Part shown: one piece after another, positions 34,375 through 46,045 of the stretch
Layout of the letters: each line of letters starts with the position of its first letter
Position numbering within the stretch: position 1 is the stretch's first letter
NCBI GenBank assembly: GCA_038503035.1
Contig: JAVSML010000045.1
Coordinates: forward strand, 310,001 to 374,000
DNA length: 64,000 nt
Direction of reading: 5' to 3'
Origin: Crocodylus rhombifer
Taxonomy: Eukaryota > Chordata > Crocodylia > Crocodylidae
Program-made: the position numbers and the translations under genes
Notes under the pieces: generated by a model
The model's input: the letters and a program-made list of their open reading frames with translations, nothing else
What the model was told of the DNA's origin: nothing
The model's database searches: none

Positions 34375-34588
34375 CATGTACAGGCACCCTCTCATGTGAG
34401 GTACTAATTAAATCTGCAATAGACTGCCCTAATGTATAGTAGCAAAACTTTATGCTTTTTTAGTGACACTTAACGCGCAGTAGCCTAATTTTATTACCCA
34501 CTATTATATTAGCATGTTTTTTGCTGTGATGCTCTAATGCACAGTAAAATCAGTTACTGCTCATTAAAGCACACATGCAATGTGCCCT
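34375..34588. mobile_element. Small MITE, AGTAGCCTAAT family, copy 1
   Basis: Shares GTACTAATTAAATC, then AGTAGC, CGCAGTAGCCTAAT and GTGATGCTCTAATGCACAGTA-type blocks in the same order with the element at 42494-42745. The right end, inverted, starts GGGCACATTGCATG, like the GGGCACATCTACATG start of the other copy. It abuts the CR1 at 34590 that lacks its 3' end. Confidence 0.55.
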
Positions 34589-34589
34589 G

Positions 34590-35310
34590 GGTAATTTATT
34601 CCAGTGCTTTACTACCCTCCTGGTAAGTTTTTCCTAATATCTATCAACCTAAACTTCCCTTGCTGCAGCTTGAGACCATTGCTCCTTATTATATCATCTG
34701 CCACCACTGAGAAGAGTCTAGCTCTGTCCCCTTTTTAAACACCCTTCAGGTGGTTGAAGGGGTGTTAATAACACTCTCCCCTTAGTCTTCTTTCCTCCAG
34801 ATTAAATAAACCCAGTTCCCGCAGCCTCTCCTCGGAAGTTATGTGCCCCCAGGCCCCTAACCATTTTCATTGCCCTTCAATTTATGTATATCTTTTCTAT
34901 AGTAAAGGGCCCCAAACTGGACACAGTATGCCAGATGTGGCCTCACCAGTGCTGAATAGAGGGGAATAATCACGTCCCTCGATCTGCTGGCAATGTTCCT
35001 ATTAATGCAGCCCAGTATGCCATTAGCCTTCTTGGTATCAATGGCCCACTGCTGGCTCATATTCAGCTTATTGTCCACTGTAATACCAAGGTGCTCTTCT
35101 GTAGACATGCTTCTTAGCTAGTTGGTGCCCAGCCTGTACTGGTGCATGGGATTATTCTGTCTTAAATTCAGATTTTGCGTTTTTCCTTATTGAGCCTCAT
35201 GAGATTTCTTTTAGTCCAATCCTTCAATTTGTCAGGATCTCTCTGAATCCTAGCCCTACTATCCAGTGCGTCTAATACTTCCTCCAACTTGGTGGCATAT
35301 GCAAATTTGA
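34590..35310 (-). mobile_element. CR1 ORF2 fragment, 3' end missing
   Basis: The minus-strand frame at 35108-34857 carries EHLGITVDNKLNMSQQW, CINRNIASRSRDVIIPLYSA and LVRPHLAYCVQFGA, conserved CR1 blocks after the active site. Further 3' CR1 sequence follows to about 34592 but the tail is lost. Stops elsewhere make it a pseudogene. Confidence 0.85.
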
Positions 35311-36906
35311 AAACATGTAATGTGGGAAGAAATACTTAGTCCAGGTGTGATGATCTTAAGTTCCAAGTCCTTCCTACCAAAGAGTAGTGAATAGTAGAGT
35401 ACTGGCTCACTGATCAGTACAGAGGACAAGACAGTGCTGTGATCCTCTTCAGGAAGAGGTACAGAGAACCAGGAATGAGATGGTGGCCAATCAGCTAGCT
35501 ATGCGGAGTCCATATGATGCTAACTAAAACATAATAACATAGGTATTTCTTTTTTATTTTTGTCCAGCAGTGTTGCCTAAAAGATGTCCTGTCTTTGTGT
35601 GTGACACTGTCATTGATTTTAATGGGACGTATGTGAATGTTGTATTGTGGAAATTCCTTGTTTTCTGCCTGATCATTAAAAAAAATAAGGAGTCAATCCA
35701 GATCCACACAGATATTTTGATGTCCATAGTCATTTTTGGATTCTCAACATGTACACAATACAGTACTGAGTCCATGAAAGAAAGTGCATTTCAGAAAAAG
35801 GCTAGAAGCCCAAAGCCCATATGAGTTATTGCCAAATACAAGCAAAAATGGACAGGACAAACTTCAAAAAGGCCAGATAATAAGAGAAAAGGTGTTTGTT
35901 TCAGAGAAGTTTAATCTAATGCCATATTTACCTACGTGCCACGTACACCTCTCCCTCCAAAATTAGCCCTCCAAAATTGGGCTGTGTGTCTTAAGCAGAG
36001 AAGCAGATGTCCTGTGCCGGAATGGAGGGCTAGAAGCACGGTGATGGTGTATTGGCTGCTCTACTTCTCTCAGTCCAGCCCTATGGATGGAGGGGTGGAG
36101 TTTAATGTTCAGGTCAGAACTACCATATTAACCCTTTTACAATCTCTGCCAGATTGACAGTAGCTTTTGGCTGAGCAACTGATTTGACAGTGGTCATGAG
36201 AGGGTTTTTGCTAACACTGAAGAATGTATATGCCTCTGAGGTCAGGAGTCAGCCGTGACTCTAGAAAAAACTTTTGTCTTCATTCTGCCGTCCCAAAATA
36301 AGGTACACATTTTATTTGGGGGCCTGAGATATGAGAGAAGATATGGTAAGTTTGACTGCGTTACTAGTGGCAGCAGTAGCGTATAGTAATAATTTTTTTA
36401 AAAGCATTTAAATACAGTAAAGCTAGTCTGGGGGGTGCAACTGCTCAGTCAAAGAAGGATGTAGGAGTAAAATGATCTCATAGACTATCTTCCAAGCCAA
36501 CAGGCTGTTGTATGCTATCCATACAGTTAAATAACAATCTCTTATTAGGAAAATTTTATCAGTGTATGTGACATTTTGGATTAGAACAAGCTGTTTGTTT
36601 TGAATCTGGGAACGTACACAGCCAGATAATTTGAAGTTTGTCACAGTGAGTCTAACAGGTTTACACAAGAATCCTCAGTAAAGTGAACTTTTACTCATGA
36701 TTAGGAGATAAACATTGTGGTAAGAATTGCTGCTTTCTCCCTTGAAAGCTAAAGTTTGACCCAGGCTTTCAGTGAGAACGTGCAAAATACCTATGATGAT
36801 AATTAATTAAATGGATCGAAACTAAAGGTCAATGTAAGTAGGTGCAACAACTCAGTGCAACTATATCTATGTACATCTGGTTTTGGCCCACTGCGTCTGT
36901 CTTAAA

Positions 36907-36909
<3 letters not shown>
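35311..36909. other. Unannotated stretch, no gene seen
   Basis: AT-rich; nothing recognised. Confidence 0.5.
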
Positions 36910-36942
<33 letters not shown>

Positions 36943-36966
36943 AGACAGAGAGAGAGAGAGAGAGGG
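36910..36966. repeat. TG then AG microsatellite
   Basis: About 15 TG units (36910-36939) followed by an AG-rich run to 36966. Confidence 0.95.
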
Positions 36967-37769
36967 AGGTTGGGAGAAACTTCAAGCCTTTGAATCAGTT
37001 TCAGTACAATGGAAAGGGCAGAAACTGGAAAGAAAGGGGTTTGGGAAAGAGATGACAACAAGAAAGTTAATGCAGCGATTGTAAATAATCTGGTTAAAGA
37101 GAATTGAGGTACATGGAGTGCTTAGAAATAATTAGAAAGGCAGGTGATGATTCTGCCCCATGCTAATTAGTCTATCTGCAGTGCGCTGCCCCTCGTTTAA
37201 GAAGCAGCTAGTCCAGAACACAGTTGAGGGAACCCCTGCTTGCTAGTCATGGTCTAAGTGTAAACTGTTTTTTTTTTTTAAGATACATGCACAAGTCCTG
37301 GAGTAATCACCTACTCTCTAAGCATTTTCCTCCCACACAACTTTGCCAAACCCCAGTCCAGCTCTTCCCCAGGAATGGATATTCAGCAGAGCACAAGGCA
37401 GAGAGGAGACACTCCTCTTCTCTCAGCTTCCTCTTCATGCTGCTCTACAGAACCTTGTCTAACGAAGACCATCAGCAACCCATCATGTCTTCTCAAAAAA
37501 TGAACAGGTGCTTGCTTTTTAAGAAAATGAGGAAGATGCCTTCTTGTGTTCACTCGTTCTATGAATTTTCTTGCAAGTAATGGAGAGTATGCATGCTACT
37601 GAAGGGATATTTGCACAGAAGTATTTGCACTCTCTCTCCAGGTCTACTTTTAGACTTTAGTTGCTTTAGGGTAAAAACACCAGCGTAGAAGTATTTTTTG
37701 GGGAAAAAACCTACAGAATCTTTAGGACGAAGGATGTGATTAAACCAAATGCTTGGGAGGCCACAGATA
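36967..37769. other. Unannotated stretch, no gene seen
   Basis: A 118-codon plus-strand frame at 37224-37580 has no domain signature. Confidence 0.45.
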
Positions 37770-37985
37770 ACAGTTGTATTCCCAGCTTTGCCACAAACAC
37801 TCTATGTAACCTTGCAAGAAACCACTTTCTCTCTTAGGCTCCCACTTTCCACATCTGTAAAATGGGGATAATGATACTTAGTCACCTGACCTGACTTATC
37901 TAATGGGGTTAGGAGCCTAAGTACTTTCAGATTTGTACAGCTCCTTGAGATTTTATGCTAGAAGATGTTCTGTAGTACAATATTA
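37770..37985 (+). mobile_element. MIR-like CORE-SINE relic
   Basis: Well-kept MIR order: CCCAGCTTTGCCACAAAC, CACATCTGTAAAATGGGGAT, AATGATACTTAGTCACC and a 3' part with GTACAGCTCCTTGAGATTTT. One of the clearest SINE relics in the window. Confidence 0.85.
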
Positions 37986-40059
37986 TTATATATGTGGGGG
38001 TGGGAAAGAAAGGATTAAATGGCCCTATAAATTGAAGTGTCTCCTTACAATGATACATTGTAATAATAGCTTTTATTTATCTGAATGTGATACCAATAAT
38101 AGCCTGTTAAAATACCCAGAGGTTACACTGGGTACTTTTTGCTCATCTCTGTAAATAATTAGTTAACACAGACACTTGAAAGTCCCGTTTCCTGCTTCCA
38201 CTGTCAGCCAAAAGAAAAATAGAATAAATCTTCTATCTTGCATGTACCCCCAGAAGTTAATTTCTGACAGAGCATTTTAACATTGTTAGCACAATCCCAA
38301 TGGGCTGTTAGACAGAATTAGGGAAAAATAAACATGCATTTTTGCACCTTTTAAAATAATGTAGAGGAATGCTTTGATTGTTTTTAGAAATAGGCACACA
38401 CAAAAAGTGGTGTTTCCTTGTTTCCCCTCTAATGAGTGCTGGAACTGAGAAACCCCCAGGCAAGACTTTAAACTCCCTTCTTTGCACTGTAGAACAGAGT
38501 AGTGTCACTGAGGCCTGCAGATCCTTCCAGCTTGTTTGAAAAAAGAGGAGACAAATGTCTTGTTTAATTCATCAGCACCTATTGGACAAATTGCCTCACC
38601 CTTTCAGGCTTTTTTTTTAACCTTCCTCTTTGCAATTGTGTCCCAAATAGGTCAGCCAGACTCACTAGTTTGGCCAACTGTCACTTATTCTTAGCTAAAG
38701 TAATGTTTACACTTGTGATTTTTCAATGCTGTTTTAAAATCTGAAATGCTGACTGTGAAAACAATAGGCGTATTCAATCACCGTGTCCCAGCACAAAGGA
38801 GAGAAATATTCCAAAGCTCCTATTGGTGCCTAATAGGTATAATTTTGCTAGCGATATGGTAATGTACAGCAGCTTTCCTCGGACTGCTGTGTAAAACAAA
38901 GAAGTGGTTGTCAGCCTTTCGGAATCAGATGTTAATGATATTTCATGTCTTTGTTGAGTCTGTGGAAAGCAGCTACTGCACCTAAAAGGGAAATGACTTC
39001 CATACCAACCTCCCCCAGCCAAAGTCGTTCAGATTGGGAAAACTGGCCGAGGTCCATATTTATACTTCAGAAAGAGGTGTAAGAAGATTTCAAGACAGTA
39101 TTGACTGAGCTGTCTCCCACTCTCTTTACCCAGAGTTATATCTTATCATTGCGATGAAAGTTTTTAGTTCAGGGTATTTTTTTTATTATTATTATTCAAA
39201 CATATATGAGGAAAGAATGTAATGTAAGCAAAACTCCAATGTGTTTTTGGCAAATGGGGAGTGTTTTCTACATCTCGTATATTTTTGGAAGCATTTGAAT
39301 CCAAAAGTAATACATCTTTCAAATCTGGAAGAAGGCTTTTTATTAGAATGATGTCTGTGTGCAGCAGAGCACAAGTTGTCTGCCACAACCCTGTAGCAAG
39401 CTGGGATTGTTGCTTTTTCTGAGCTAGTCTGGAAGATCGGAGCCAGCAGAAAGGAAGGTTTCTTTAACTTTATTGCTGAAACTTCATTTTGCTGCACTAC
39501 TGTATGTCTTCACTTCTGCAAACTTTCTTTCATTTGTTTTAAGAAGAGGTCTTAATTCCAATTCAAAATCCATCCAGAAAAGAGGGCCCCTCTGCACTGT
39601 ATTCCAGCTGGTGAGGATTAGCCTAGTCCTTTTACCGGATACGTATCATTTTAATCTTAAGCCTTTAGACACTGTACAACATACTATTAAGTCTGTTACC
39701 AAATAAAACACTAAAAGGCTGATTCACTAAGGGTTACACACCCTTCACAGGGAAAAAACTAACATTTACAAAGGGATATCTGCCAAAAATCACTTAAATT
39801 TCATGTCTTTCCTATTTACTAAATCCCACATCCACCATGTGTACAGTAACTTCCTCAAATATGCCCCTGGGAGTTGGGTAAGTCAAAATAAGGGGGAAGT
39901 TGGTCCTCCACAACATATTCCCAGCACTATATGGTGATTTATATTGATTCACATAAGAAATCTAAAAAATGTAAGTTATGTTATTCAGGCATAAAATTAA
40001 ACCTGGAGGTGTGAATCACGTACTTGACTTCCATTATAACTACTACCAAGTTTCCTGTA
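37986..40059. other. AT-rich non-coding stretch
   Basis: No gene or recognised repeat; a short ATT microsatellite lies at about 39180-39197. Confidence 0.5.
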
Positions 40060-40150
40060 TAAAGCTTAGTGGTTAGAGCAGGAAACTAAGGCACTAATAC
40101 ACCAAGGGAGTGATTTGCTGGGTGACCCAAGGCAACTAACTCATACCCGC
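40060..40150 (+). mobile_element. tRNA-derived SINE head, relic
   Basis: TTAGTGGTTAGAGCAGG at 40066-40082 looks like a tRNA box A, followed by GGGTGACCCAAGGCAACTAA, as in MIR-type SINE 5' parts. It cannot fold as a tRNA, so it is not a tRNA gene. Confidence 0.5.
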
Positions 40151-40308
40151 ATTTTCAAACCAGGTTGCTTAAAGCTAGACAACTAAACCCGTAAGTGTGA
40201 AAACTTTCAAAGGAAGGAAGAATGTAGATGCAAAATATTATGACCACTGTTTATTAAGTAACCTATAATGCTTACATAAGCTCAGAGTGATCCCAGTATG
40301 ATGTAGCT

Positions 40309-42342
40309 CAGATGCATCAAAATCATCCTGCCCAAATCATAGGGCTAAGTTGTAGGCCAGATCAGGCCCACAAACCAGCCCCACAAGCTGGTCCAGTGAG
40401 GGCACTACACTTAATGTGTACCCTGGACCCACACAACCCACAACCCCTGCATCTGAGAGTGCTGAAGGAACTGGCTGAGCTCACAGTGGTGCCTCTGGTG
40501 AGGCTGTTTGAAGAGTTGTGGAACTCAGTTGTGGTCCTGAACAACTAGAAGAGGGCTAACGTGGTACCTAGCCATCTATAAGAAAGGAAAGAGGGACAAC
40601 CCTACTAAGTATAGTCAGTCTGACTTTGGTCCTGGGAAAAATCTTTGAAAAAATTGTCAAAGATGCCATCAACCACAAGCTCGCAACTGGTGGGGTACTG
40701 AGAAACAATCAGCGTGGCTTTGTCGAGGGAAAGTCATGGCTAACAAACCTGGTGTCCTTTTATGACTAGGAAACTAACCACCTGGACATGGGACAGGAGG
40801 TGGACATCATCTACCTGGATTTCAGCAAGGCCTTTGATACTGTTTCCCATGAAATCCTCTAAATTAAATTGTAGAGTACTGGCCTAGACTAGGCTACAGT
40901 GAGGTGGGCTGGCAACTGGCTCAGCGGCTGATCCCAGCGAGTGGTAATTGATGGGGTGGCCTTATCCTGGAGGTCCATCTCCAGTGGTGTCCCCAGGGAT
41001 CAGTACTTGGGCCCGTGCTCTTTAACATCTTTATCAATGACCTGGATGAGGGCATGAAAAGCACAGTGATTAAGTTTGTGGATGATACCAAGCTGTGGGG
41101 CCAACACATCTGAGGACAGAACAAAGATCTAGGATGACCTGACAGGGTGGTCCTATGGGCTGAATATAATCAATAGGGACAAGTGCTAGGTCCCTCATCT
41201 GGGTAGGAAGAATCATTACTATATCTATATGATGGATGGTGGTCCACTGGCTGGCACTGCATCTGAAAGGGACCTGGACAATTGACCAGAGGATGAATAT
41301 GAGCCATCAGCGTGATGAAGTCACCAGCAGGGCAAATAGAACTCTAGTGTGTATCAGTTAGTGCATTGCCAATAGATCTAGAGAGCTGCTCCTCCTCCTT
41401 TATTTGGTGCTGGTGAGGCCACAACTAGAATACTATGTCCAGTTCTGGGCACTGCACTTCAAGAAGGATGTGGACAAACTCAAAAGGGTGCAGAGAACGG
41501 CCACCTGCATGATAGGCCTGGGGGATAGGCCTTATGAGGAGAGACTTCAGAATCTGGGTTTGTTCAGTCTGAGTAAAAGAAAGGTGAGGGATCACTTGAT
41601 AGCCACCTATAAATATGTGAAGGGAGAACACCAGGATCTGGGAAAGCAACTTTTCAGACAAGCACCCCCTGGGAGGACGAGGACCAATGGGTACAATCTA
41701 GTTGAGGAAAAGTTTTGGCTAGACATAAGAAAAACTTCTTTTCTGTATGGGTAACTAGAATCTGGAACACACTTCCAGCAGAGGTGGTGCAGTCACCACC
41801 CCTGGTGGTATTCAAGAGGAGGCTGGACAAATGCCTCGTTGAGCTTATTTGAACTCGATTACCTCCTGCCCATGGCAGGGGACTGGACTTGATGACCTTA
41901 CGGGTCCCTTATGGTCTTTCTTTCTATGATTCTATGGACCAGCTGTGCATGCTGCTTGCAACGCATGTGCAAGCTGCATTGTCTGACCCTGGCCTCATAT
42001 GCAGCATGTGAGGCCAGTCTGGGGTGTGCACTACATGAAGTATATGGGCTGGTTTGGGGCATGCAGTGCATGTGGCACTCATGCCAGAGTGGTCATGCAC
42101 ACTGGATCTGGCATGTATGGCCAGTCTATGGCCTGATTCAGACCAGGTTTGGATTCAGTGTTCAGGACCTGTTTGGTGCCAGCACCCCATGTAGCATGTA
42201 CCCCAGACTGGCCCTTTGCCCCCCATACAGCATGGAGGGCTTGTTCCAACACATGCCATCTTTGAACAGGCAGCACTGTGGGCTGGATGATAGTGTTCAG
42301 TGGGTCAGATTTGGCCCATGAGCATTATCTTTGACACCCCTG
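40309..42342. mobile_element. hAT-like element split by a CR1
   Basis: The right end, inverted, reads CAGGGGTGTCAAAGATAATG then GGGCCAAATCTGACCC. The left end reads CAGATGCATCAAAATCAT and later GTAGGCCAGATCAGGCCCAC, a decayed version of the same terminus. Flanks share TAGC at corresponding positions (40305-40308 and 42346-42349), perhaps a worn 8 bp duplication. The CR1 at 40428-41937 sits inside it. No transposase frame. Confidence 0.55.
40428..41937 (+). mobile_element. CR1, 5'-truncated, decayed ORF2
   Basis: Begins near the PDALHPRVLKELA-type block (frame 40312-40548 reads LHLRVLKELAELTVV) and runs through reverse transcriptase relics: a DFSKAFDT block near 40820, [14 protein letters not shown] at 41000-41030, and a F-V-DDT active-site block near 41073-41092. 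The frame at 41404-41754 carries VRPQLEYYVQFWALHFKKDV. The 3' end is complete, with TACGGGTCCCTTATGG and CTATGATTCTATGG. Numerous stops. Confidence 0.9.
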
Positions 42343-42493
42343 GAATAGCCAGTCCTTTTAAGTCTATTATTATGACTGAATAATAGTGTATGAACATCAA
42401 GAGCAACACAAATTGGCTCTGGCACCAATACTGTGAATGAAGCTGCACCAATATTCTTTGTCCAATGTTAGAGCATTATAAATCACTCAGGTT

Positions 42494-42745
42494 GGGCACA
42501 TCTACATGTTCATTAATGTGCCCTAGATACTGTACATATAGTTTAGTATTTGCTTAATAAAGTACTAATTAAATCCGTAGCAACTAGAGTCACTGTGCAG
42601 TAGCGACAGAACATGGTTATTTTGTGATGCTTATTGTGCATTAGCCTACACTGTGCAGTAGGCTATTTGCATAGTTTTTAACCGACACTCTGCTCTACAG
42701 TGTTATTAGGCTAATGTGCAGTAAGCGTGTTGCGCAGACGCACCC
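42494..42745. mobile_element. Small MITE, AGTAGCCTAAT family, copy 2
   Basis: Ends GGGCACATCTACATG and, inverted from the right, GGGTGCGTCTGCGC: similar but diverged termini. The interior repeats GTGCAGTAG and TTAGCCTA-type words and is related to 34375-34588. About 252 bp, no coding. No clear target duplication. Confidence 0.6.
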
Positions 42746-42835
42746 AGTTTGTTCCAGGGATCATTTTTTGTCAGCACAAAATATGTTTTGGGAAATACTG
42801 TAGAGATGTATAATGGAACTTCCCACTAACACTGA

Positions 42836-43659
42836 GGCTAGGGAAAGACATTACACATGAACCAATTTAAGTGATCAGAAACTTCAACCTGTAACAGAAC
42901 AGATGTTCAGTGCACATAAATCAGTTTGAAAATGGCTGAAATCAGTTTGAGATACTACATTCAACTAGGTTTATCAGACTTAACCGTTTTGGATCAAACC
43001 AGTTTATGCAATGTCTGTCCCAGACCCCTTGCTGGCTTAAGCTACACCAGACACGCCCAGCATCCTGGCATGCTCTCTGGGCTGGGCAGGGCTCTCTGCT
43101 CCACAGCAGGTCTGGCCCCTCCGCTCTGCTCCCCGGCCAAAGATATATAGGCACAGAGCATCTGCCTGGCTTCTCCCTGAATTATTCCCCATTCCCCTCT
43201 GCTTTATGCAGATACCTCAGCATTAGCTAGCAGACCACATGCTAGCTATAGTGCAGTCCATGGCTGTGGGAGACAAAAGGCTGACAGGCTTTTTGGAGCT
43301 AATCAATAGGTAGCTTAATGTCCTTCCTTGGAAGAGCTGTTTAAGAAGAGCTCCATTAGTTAATGGAGAGAGGCTTTGTTTTCTTAATGGATTGATAAAC
43401 ACTGAATTTGGGGTGACAAACTTTCCCTGCTGGGCTGCTTAGGAGGGGAGGAATAATTAGAGCATCCTTCTGGGGCTTGGCCACACCCCACTCAGCTCTG
43501 CCCTGTGGAAGCAAAGGGAGGACTGTTTCTAGCTTGAGCCACTCCAGGCATCTGGGAAGTCTGTCTGGATACAAAACTGATTTAGCTTAGCTAGGTTAGA
43601 CTAACCTGCAAAGATTGAATCAATTCAGGCTCAGGCTTTTTGAATGTCTTTCCCTAGCC
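42836..43659. mobile_element. TIR family GGCTAGGGA, copy 2 (824 bp)
   Basis: Ends GGCTAGGGAAAGACATT and its inverse AATGTCTTTCCCTAGCC, a perfect 17 bp inverted repeat. Both sides carry TGA (42833-42835 and 43660-43662), a 3 bp TNA duplication. Subterminal blocks (CAGTTTGAAAATGGCTGAAA on the left; ACCTGCAAAGATTGAATCAA on the right) also occur in the next copy at 43792 and, reversed, at 26110. GC-rich middle, no transposase. Confidence 0.88.
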
Positions 43660-43791
43660 TGACAGAGAAACAATGATGCTTCAATAGCCAGTCATCTCTG
43701 TACAGTATTCCAAGAGCTTTATTGACTCAGACAACAAAAAATAGAAGGGGCAGAAAATCTGCCAATATTGGGGTTTGATGCTTACGTTACA

Positions 43792-44559
43792 GGCTAGGGA
43801 CAGAAGTTACACATAAATAAGTTTAAGTGATCAGAAACTGGTTTAAACCTGTAACAGAACAGAAGTTCAGTGCACATAAACCAGTTTCAAAATGGCTGAA
43901 ATTGATTTAAGATAAACCTGGTTGATTTGGGTCAAACCAGTTTATAAAATTTCTATCCCATGGTTTGGGTCAAACTTTCCTGGTTTAAGTTAAATCACAG
44001 TCCCTCAGCATTTTTCAGCCCTCGGCTGGGCTAGGCTGGGCTGTCTGCTCAGGAGTGCAGGACTAGCTCCACCCCTCTGCTCCCTAGCTGGAGCAGTGAG
44101 GGCTGGCTGACAAGGAGTTGGGGAGGAAGGATGCAACCCAGTCTGAAAGCCAGGCAAACCTTGGCTGTGGTCTGGGTCTAGGGAGGGGGGTTAAACACTC
44201 CTTCCCCCTATCAAACTTACTGCTGGCTGTAACCATGGACTACAAATCCCAGAGGCTTCTGGAAGCAGGAAAAGGGAGTGATGAGCAACTCTGCAGAGTC
44301 CTGCTGCTGCAATTCTGGACTGCAAATTCCAGAGACCTTGGAGGCAGCAGGAAGAGGAATTGAACATATGGTCAGACACTGTGCTCTGGCACTGCTCCCC
44401 AGGTTTCTGGCCTGAGCCACTGCAGGCATATGGCTGTGTTTCCTGACTCAAAGGTAAATGTCTGTTGACTTCTGTTTCAGTTTAATCTCTGCAGTTTAGA
44501 CTAACCTGCAAAGACTGAATCAATTCTGTCTTGGGCTTTTTGACTACATGGCCATAGAA
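43792..44559. mobile_element. TIR family GGCTAGGGA, copy 3, right end decayed
   Basis: The left end GGCTAGGGACAG and the following AAGTGATCAGAAACTGG match copy 2 in the same orientation. The right subterminal block ACCTGCAAAGACTGAATCAA is present, but the last 20 bases are mutated, so the end is placed by alignment only. It lies 132 bp after copy 2. Internal inverted similarity: CAGAGGCTTCTGGAAGCAGG near 44250 and a related block near 44330. Confidence 0.75.
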
Positions 44560-44719
44560 TCTAAAGTTTCCAACTGAGCTTGGAAAATGCTAGTTGTTTT
44601 TGGTTGTGAAAATTAAAACTCTATGCATGAAAATTAACCTCTACACACTAAACCTTGAGATTATGGGATGCATGGCTTTTTGTAAAGTTATCCATACAGA
44701 GATGATATTCATATCAAGC

Positions 44720-44885
44720 AATTTGTTTATATAGCTCCTCCTAAAAGGTAGGTCAGTTATTGTTATCCCCATTGTACAGGTGGCATAACTGAGATAGAGC
44801 TAAAGATTTTTGCTCAAAGCCAAGGTATGGCTTAAGGGACCAAACCAAGATTGGGCTGTAGAGCTCTCCCTGTACCTTTATCCTG
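44720..44885 (-). mobile_element. MIR-like CORE-SINE relic
   Basis: Reverse-oriented core: GTTATCCCCATTGTACAGG and TGGCATAACTGAGATAGAG, followed by GCTCAAAGCCAAGG and AGAGCTCTCCCTGTACC. Confidence 0.7.
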
Positions 44886-45879
44886 TTTCTAGCACAATTT
44901 CTGATATTATTGTCCTAAAGCTCCTGGTTTCTTGTGATCGTGTGAAGATCTTGGGTTTTCTATACACAAAAAAATAAATTTGTGTAGTTTTACCATTGTG
45001 GAGAAAAGTTTGAAAACTCAAGAGTACTCTGGAGGCTTGCAAGTTCAGCAGGTAAATAAAAAGAACTTAAGATTTATATAAATGGCATTAATTTTAAGTG
45101 ATTTTTTCATTATTTTTTGGGGACCTGGCTCACGATTTTTAATACTTGGGTTGGCAATACTTTGAGCACAGAATGGAGGCCTTGCATTTGATGATCCTCC
45201 AGAATAAATTAAATATATGTATAGCTGCAAGAAAATACAAGTTTTTTATTACATGCTCCCAGTACTGGACTGGAAGTATTCACAAATCCTAAGTTAGTTT
45301 ATTGTACATGGGAATATGACTAGTGAGAAATTCAAGCAGTAAAATGTCTCTTCGTGTTTACAAGGTTGTATTCCCTTCCTCACACCTTCAGCAAAGCTAG
45401 GACTTACCACCACCAAACTTTCTCAGTTATCTTAAGTGATAAGAGAAATCTCTGAAATCTAATAACAATAGCATGATCCTTGCTTTGTCACTTTCTTAAG
45501 CAGTTTTGAAGTGGAACTGTAGTATAAAACGCATCCACACACAATCAGTTTTGAACATTACTAGTAAGCAAATCAAAATAACAGTACCTACGAATATCCC
45601 ATAACTCTGCCTCTATACAAACACCATTGTGGAGAGCTCAATTATTTATTCCAATACTGTGTGCTTTCCTCAGCACTAACTTCATTTTTTTTCTTTACTT
45701 ATAAACAGTGTGTAATGGTTTGGAGCCACTATATCCTATCTGTACCAGTCCCATGCTGAACTTAATGTAAATGATTGTTTAAGTACAATCTAAATATATT
45801 TACTAGGGATGTGTAGTCTTCTGACAGTCCTTAGCTGAGTAATGCTTTTTGAAACTAATACTACTTAAATCTTTTCAAC

Positions 45880-46045
45880 CAGGGGTATCAAAGTACTTTA
45901 CAAAGTAGGTCACTCTCATTTTTTCCCATTTTACAGAAGGGGAACTGAGGCAGGGTGAGGAAGCAGGCTAGCAGTGGACCTGGGAATAGTACCCAAGTCT
46001 TGATTTAGTACTTTACCCCCTAGCCTATGTTTCTTAATCCTCTTA
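45880..46045 (-). mobile_element. MIR-like CORE-SINE relic
   Basis: Reverse-oriented core: CCCATTTTACAGAAGGGGAA and CTGAGGCAGGGTGAGG, followed by GACCTGGGAATAGTACCCAA. Confidence 0.75.

Noticed and set aside
40060..40150. tRNA gene
   Set aside because: Only a box A-like stretch is present; no cloverleaf can be formed. It is a SINE head.
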